A DNA stretch of 64,000 nt from Streptomyces sp. ISL-98 (GTDB lineage: Bacteria > Actinomycetota > Actinomycetes > Streptomycetales > Streptomycetaceae): contig NZ_JAGGPB010000019.1 of the NCBI RefSeq assembly GCF_018614055.1, forward strand, positions 280,900-344,899. Reading direction: 5' to 3'. Below are positions 60,617 through 64,000 of the stretch, one piece after another. The notes under the pieces were generated by a model. That model was not told the origin of the DNA and did not search any database. It saw only the letters and a program-made list of their open reading frames with translations. The translations under genes and the position numbers were made by a program. The stretch's first letter is position 1; each line of letters opens with the position of its first letter.

Positions 60617-61744
60617 CTACGACTTGTGGAACCGTACTTCCGGGAATTGCGCGGACGGCCCGTCCAGCAACGGCGCGTTCCGACCGCGCAGGTGCGTGTC
60701 GATGAACGCGGCGACATAGGCGCGGGTGATGATGTCGACGCGGTCGCCGTCGAGCTCTTGGAGCGGACTGCCGAGCTGCTTGGCGAGCGGCGCCAGGTCG
60801 GTGAAGGAGAGGTGCTCGGTGCGGTCGACGCTCAACCAGCGTTTCCACCCGGTGAGTTCGTTCCAGGTCTCGTCCCAGGTCGGGTCTTGGCCGCCGGGTA
60901 CGTGACTGGGCTTGCCCAGCATCAGGACCGGCCGGTTCAGGGGTGCGTCGTTGGGGAACCGGAAGTTGCCGTCCATATTGACCCCCACCTTGATGCGCGG
61001 GTCCCGCAGCATGGCCGGGATCGTACTGAAGCCGCCGGCCGAGTGTCCGACCATGGCGATGCGGCCCTTGTCGATGAGCGCACCGCCCTTCCAGGCCGGG
61101 TACTTCCGGGTGAGCTCGTCGAGCACGAAGGAGACGTCCTGGGCGCGGACGGCCCCGACCCTGGGGAAGTCCGTGTTCTCGCACGCCACGCAGGGGGTCG
61201 TGTGCCCGTCGGGGAAAGTGATGCCGTTGGCCTCGTAGTTGTGCCCGATTCCGGCGACGACATAGCCCCGGCTGGCGAGGTCCTCGGCGAGCCCGCTCAG
61301 GGTGGCGCGCGGCATCCCGAAGCCCGGCGACAAGACGACTAGGGGCAGCCCGCTGCGTACCTTCACCGGCTTGGCGTCAACGGTCGCCTGGGTCGCGACG
61401 GTGGTGAACAGGTCCGGCGGCAGGCCCAGTCCGGTGGACTCGCCGTACTCCTTGGACTCCGCGGTGGTCATGTACGGCGCGGGGGTGCCCGAGGGCTTCG
61501 TGGCCGGGTACCAGATGGAGATCATCAGCTCCCGGTCTTCCGTTGGCACCCACGGATCGGCCCGGCCCTCGTCCTCCAGATGCACGGTGGTCATCCCGAC
61601 CGGATGGTTCCCGGTGGGCTCGGGCAACGCGAGTGCGGACACGGACGCTTTCGCGGCCGGTGATTCCGCATGAGCGGTTCCGCCGTAGACGCTGCCGGCC
61701 AGTGCCACGGCGACTGCCGCGCCGACGAGAAATGCGCGTCTCAT
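60617..61744 (-). CDS. Secreted lipase/esterase-like alpha/beta hydrolase (PAF-acetylhydrolase-like)
   Basis: A 375-residue protein with a Sec-type signal peptide (MRRAFLVGAAVAVALAGSVYGGTAHA, cleavage after AHA about residue 26). The mature enzyme has MISIWYPA, LPLVVLSPGFGMPRAT, the nucleophile elbow MVGHSAGGFST, VNMDGNFRFP and a catalytic-His candidate in TEHLSF. Order and motifs resemble PAF-acetylhydrolase/dienelactone-hydrolase type esterases; substrate unknown. ATG 61744 has AGGAAG upstream. Monocistronic. Confidence 0.85.
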   Translation of the reverse strand: MRRAFLVGAAVAVALAGSVYGGTAHAESPAAKASVSALALPEPTGNHPVGMTTVHLEDEGRADPWVPTEDRELMISIWYPATKPSGTPAPYMTTAESKEYGESTGLGLPPDLFTTVATQATVDAKPVKVRSGLPLVVLSPGFGMPRATLSGLAEDLASRGYVVAGIGHNYEANGITFPDGHTTPCVACENTDFPRVGAVRAQDVSFVLDELTRKYPAWKGGALIDKGRIAMVGHSAGGFSTIPAMLRDPRIKVGVNMDGNFRFPNDAPLNRPVLMLGKPSHVPGGQDPTWDETWNELTGWKRWLSVDRTEHLSFTDLAPLAKQLGSPLQELDGDRVDIITRAYVAAFIDTHLRGRNAPLLDGPSAQFPEVRFHKS

Positions 61745-61903
61745 TGACTTCTTCCTGCCGATGCCTCGTCGCGACAGACCCGCCACGACCGGATGCTTGA
61801 ACGCTACGGATCGGCATCGGGGTTGCCATCGGCCCGTGGCCCTACGCCAGTTGCCTGGCCATACACCCGTGGGGCTACATCCACGGGCTACCAGCGCGGA
61901 CCC

Positions 61904-62069
61904 TCACTTGACGGTTTCGAGGGCGGTGCGCCAGGCGGGGCTGTCGACGTAGTGGTTGTCGTACTGCTGGGAGGAGTCCTTGATCTCCTGGAAGCTGGCC
62001 TCGCCCCGCATGACCCGCCCGAGGAGGGCGCGGCGGCCTCCGGCAGGCGTGCGTACGGCCGAGGTCAAA
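61904..62069 (-). pseudogene. C-terminal gene fragment, unassigned
   Basis: The minus-strand frame ending at 61904 reads ALLGRVMRGEASFQEIKDSSQQ then YDNHYVDSPAWRTALETVK, with normal Streptomyces codon bias but no start, and stops matching anything at a cluster of relic repeats (62066-62100). It looks like the last 50 codons of a gene cut by an insertion. I do not recognise the family. Confidence 0.5.
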
Positions 62070-62100
62070 CTTCGATGAGATTGACCAAACTTCGTTGAGA
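62066..62100. repeat. Relic direct repeats, left group
   Basis: CAAACTTCGATGAGA (62066) and CAAACTTCGTTGAGA (62086) in direct orientation. They match three copies at 62863-62928. Confidence 0.6.
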
Positions 62101-62150
62101 CCGGTCAGGGGTCGCCGCAGCGAGCTGAGAGCATTTCGCCAAGCTGGTGG

Positions 62151-62792
62151 TCACTGCTTCCGCTCTTCAGGCGTGAACGGGCCGGTCGCGGGGGCTACGC
62201 ATTTATCGACGACGGTCTTCTCGCCGGCCGCCGAGCCCTCCAAGCAGAGCCGTCCGCCCTTGTCACGCAGGTCGAGGAAGAACCGCGTGGTCGCAACGGA
62301 CTGCTTGAGGTCGTGGATGCGCTCGTCGACATAGCCGAGGTCGTTCAGGATCGTCCTGACCTTGGTGGGGGTGGGATCCACCAGATCCCAGAGCGCCTGG
62401 GCGATGCGCTCTTCATGGAGGGCGCTCGCGCACCAGTCGCGAGCGTTCAACTCCACTTCCGGCCCCGCCGTGGGGGCGATGGGCTCGATCGCGTCGCTCG
62501 GCGGTGTCTCCACCGAACCGGGCGGCAGTGTCTCCGCCGGACCGGTCGGCGGCGCCTCTGGCGGGGCGCTCGGGGGACACGACTGCGCGACCTTGTCCAG
62601 CATCGCCGTGAAGGCCGCGTCAGGCCGGCCTCCGACGGCGTCTGCGGGCTTGGCTTGCTCTCCGCCAGCGTTCGCCTTCTCGGTGCCGCACGCGCCAAGT
62701 GTCAGCACAGCAAGGGCTGTTATCGCGAGGGTGAGCCGCGGGCGGCGCGAGGAGCGGACGAACGTGCTGGTCAAAGCAGGGATGCGTCTCAT
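62151..62792 (-). CDS. Hypothetical lipoprotein
   Basis: A 213-residue protein: basic start, hydrophobic helix LTLAITALAVLTLGACG with lipobox LGAC (Cys about residue 35), a Pro/Thr/Glu-rich linker with repeats of PxxAxETLPPGSVETPP type (75-110), and a folded part with DWCASALHEERIAQALWDLVDP and CLEGSAAGEKTVVDKCVAP. ATG 62792 or GTG 62798. Function unknown. Bracketed by the relic repeats. Confidence 0.7.
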   Translation of the reverse strand: MRRIPALTSTFVRSSRRPRLTLAITALAVLTLGACGTEKANAGGEQAKPADAVGGRPDAAFTAMLDKVAQSCPPSAPPEAPPTGPAETLPPGSVETPPSDAIEPIAPTAGPEVELNARDWCASALHEERIAQALWDLVDPTPTKVRTILNDLGYVDERIHDLKQSVATTRFFLDLRDKGGRLCLEGSAAGEKTVVDKCVAPATGPFTPEERKQ

Positions 62793-62798
62793 GCGCAC

Positions 62799-63159
62799 AG
62801 TCTTCGATCAAGCCGCCCCCTGCACGTGAGTACGCGTACTCACGTGGGTAGGGGCACTCGCTCAAACTTCGGTGACACGAGCTGCCGGTGATCAAGCTTC
62901 GCTGACATTCAGTGAAGGTTCGATGGCACCTCGTCGCAAAGAGGCTGAAACAGAGGGGGTGTCACAGCTGTCACAGAGTCACGACAGTCACCCTGGCTGG
63001 GCAAACAGGCCGTGGCTGAGCGCTCCCCCCTGTTTCAGCGTCCTTTCGGCCTGTCGATAACTGACATGGCGAGGCCGGTACAGAGGTCGCAGGAAGATGT
63101 TCCCCCTCCCGAGACCTCCCGCAGGTCGTACTCCTAAGATCCTCTAGACATCTTGATGA
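62799..63159. other. Non-coding stretch with relic repeats and GTCAC words
   Basis: About 360 bp with no supportable gene. It holds the right group of relic repeats (62863-62928), several GTCAC words (62955-62990), and an imperfect inverted repeat GCTGAAACAG (near 62942) / CTGTTTCAGC (near 63030) flanking G/C runs. Confidence 0.45.
62863..62928. repeat. Relic direct repeats, right group
   Basis: CAAACTTCGGTGACA (62863), CAAGCTTCGCTGACA (62893) and GAAGGTTCGATGGCA (62914), same orientation as the left group. Multiple near-terminal repeats of this kind are typical of IS21-like ends. Confidence 0.55.
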
Positions 63160-63747
63160 GTGCCGTGTCTGGGGGATCACTTGGGGACCGCCGAGCAACT
63201 CGTGACGATCGCTGCTGTCCTGCTAGGCGCGTTAACCACGCATCTGACTACCTACGCGATGGAGCGGAGCCGAAACCGGCACGCACTGCTGACACGCTGG
63301 GATGACAGGAAGATCGACGCCTACGGGGGCTATGTCGACAGGGTGAGGGCGAGCATATTCCTGGCCGTACAGCTCTACGAGCACAAGGAAGGCATCCGCC
63401 GGAGCGAGAAGCCCGAGGACGAGATGCTTGCGGAGCTGCTGGAGGCCGGCCGTCTCCGAGGGCGGGCCTTCGAGCGGGTCATGCTGCTCGGGGGCGACGA
63501 TGTCGTGGAGGCAGCCCACCAGCTGAACGTGGTGGCCCTAGAGGTCGACTGGCAGGCCGAAGGCAAGGTCTCAGGCACCTTGGAGGACTGGCGAGCCAGA
63601 AGTCGGGCCGTGTTCCGAGAGGTCAACGAATTCCACGAAGCCGCTCGGGTGGACCTTGGCGTTCAAGGCAGCGTCAAGGGAGAGAAACACCCCGAGCGTG
63701 ACCTCCTCCTCCCATCCGCCCGCCGCGACGAGGACACAACTGCCTGA
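63160..63747 (+). CDS. Membrane-anchored hypothetical protein
   Basis: A 195-residue protein: one N-terminal hydrophobic helix (LVTIAAVLLGALTTHLTTYAM, about 14-35) and a helical cytosolic part RWDDRKIDAYGGYVDRVRASIFLAVQLYEHKEGIRR...LLEAGRLRGRAFERVMLLGGDDVVEAAHQLN. Such one-helix proteins with a long helical domain are common in Streptomyces and are not assigned. Start GTG 63160 or TTG 63181, the latter behind GGGGGA. Followed by MITE-like copy 2. Confidence 0.75.
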   Translation: MPCLGDHLGTAEQLVTIAAVLLGALTTHLTTYAMERSRNRHALLTRWDDRKIDAYGGYVDRVRASIFLAVQLYEHKEGIRRSEKPEDEMLAELLEAGRLRGRAFERVMLLGGDDVVEAAHQLNVVALEVDWQAEGKVSGTLEDWRARSRAVFREVNEFHEAARVDLGVQGSVKGEKHPERDLLLPSARRDEDTTA

Positions 63748-63775
63748 TCGTGTTGGGTTGTCGAGGAGTTCTTTT

Positions 63776-63977
63776 CTAGACCCGGACTTCGCAGGTCGCC
63801 GAAAAGGTTCGCCGCAGCGGCCTCCCAGCGTCCGATCTCGACCGGGCCGGACCGGGCCGGACCGGGCCGGACCGGGCCGGACCGGGACAGCTATCGCCGC
63901 TACGGTTCCGATCGGCGAGCGATCGGCTACGACCGCTTGATCTTTACGATCGGGTGACCTGCGAAGTCCGGGTCTAG
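63776..63977. mobile_element. MITE-like element, copy 2
   Basis: Same ends and interior as copy 1 at 54670, flanked by CTAG (63776-63779, 63974-63977). It has four full GACCGGGCCG units and a partial one, against one full and a partial in copy 1, which accounts for the whole 30-bp length difference. One other base differs (GATCTTTACGAT against GATCTTCACGAT). It lies 28 bp after the 63747 stop. Confidence 0.9.
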
Positions 63978-64000
63978 AGGCAATACCGGTGACTTTGGTG

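Noticed and set aside
57000..64000. Copy of the tRNA-Pro 3' end as right attachment site
   Set aside because: Looked for TTCAAATCCC-like sequence and did not find one; the site may lie outside the window.

Overview
The window is chromosomal DNA from a Streptomyces species or very close relative. Evidence: strongly GC-rich coding sequence with GTG and TTG starts, many 4-bp start/stop overlaps, a WhiB-family regulator of the WblA type, a Streptomyces-type Crp, a MarP-like protease, a tad-pilus/Ssd cluster, an actinomycete integrative and conjugative element (AICE) of the pSAM2 type, and Streptomyces-type insertion sequences. From memory, the gene order of the first half matches the S. coelicolor region around SCO3555-SCO3581 (tad/ssd, acs, nhaA, nth, crp, two ArsA-like ATPases, wblA, class A PBP).

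Region 1 (1-3.2 kb) is the end of a tad-pilus cluster on the minus strand (ssd-tadA-tadB ... DUF4244-tadE). It is damaged: tadB is cut after about 99 codons, the DUF4244 protein has lost its N-terminus, and the missing middle is replaced by the N-terminal part of a tyrosine integrase. Region 2 (3.5-31.2 kb) is core chromosome: HAD hydrolase, Fic-like protein, CooC-like ATPase, deacetylase-like lipoprotein, SulP-carbonic anhydrase fusion, acs, nhaA with a structured leader, holin-like membrane protein and epoxide-hydrolase-like enzyme, GH4 glycosidase, MarP-like protease, CoA-type Nudix, nth, crp, an MBL/Nudix/RidA/DUF4177 operon, the ArsA pair, wblA, PBP, YqeY-like protein, metallophosphoesterase, and a tRNA-Pro(CGG).

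Region 3 (31.3-39.6 kb), directly 3' of the tRNA, is accessory DNA: a 1337-residue HTH/nSTAND/membrane/14-blade WD40 protein, a complete IS630-family insertion sequence, a decayed IS701-like transposase, and an AT-richer four-helix membrane protein that resembles TRADD-N-associated membrane proteins. It reads like a conflict/defence island.

Region 4 (about 39.5-54.5 kb) is the AICE. The leftward cluster contains int (with a LacI-type HTH inside its catalytic domain), xis, a RepA-like ATPase, a prim-pol, small conserved proteins, a TraB/FtsK translocase and a DUF2637 (Spd-like) protein. A GntR regulator is transcribed the other way; three copies of its probable operator lie in the divergent promoter. 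Rightward cargo includes a glycosyltransferase, two more GntR regulators and several small proteins.

Region 5 (54.6-64 kb) opens with a short non-coding element that has perfect terminal inverted repeats and CTAG on both flanks. A second copy at 63.8 kb differs almost only in the number of an internal 10-bp repeat. Between them are an 805-residue AT-richer protein with a zinc ribbon and a PD-(D/E)XK-like motif (a candidate new defence nuclease), an FkbM methyltransferase, an amidohydrolase, a DoxX-like protein, a secreted lipase-like hydrolase, a gene fragment, a lipoprotein bracketed by relic repeats and a membrane-anchored hypothetical protein. Function statements are from reading motifs by eye; no database search was run.
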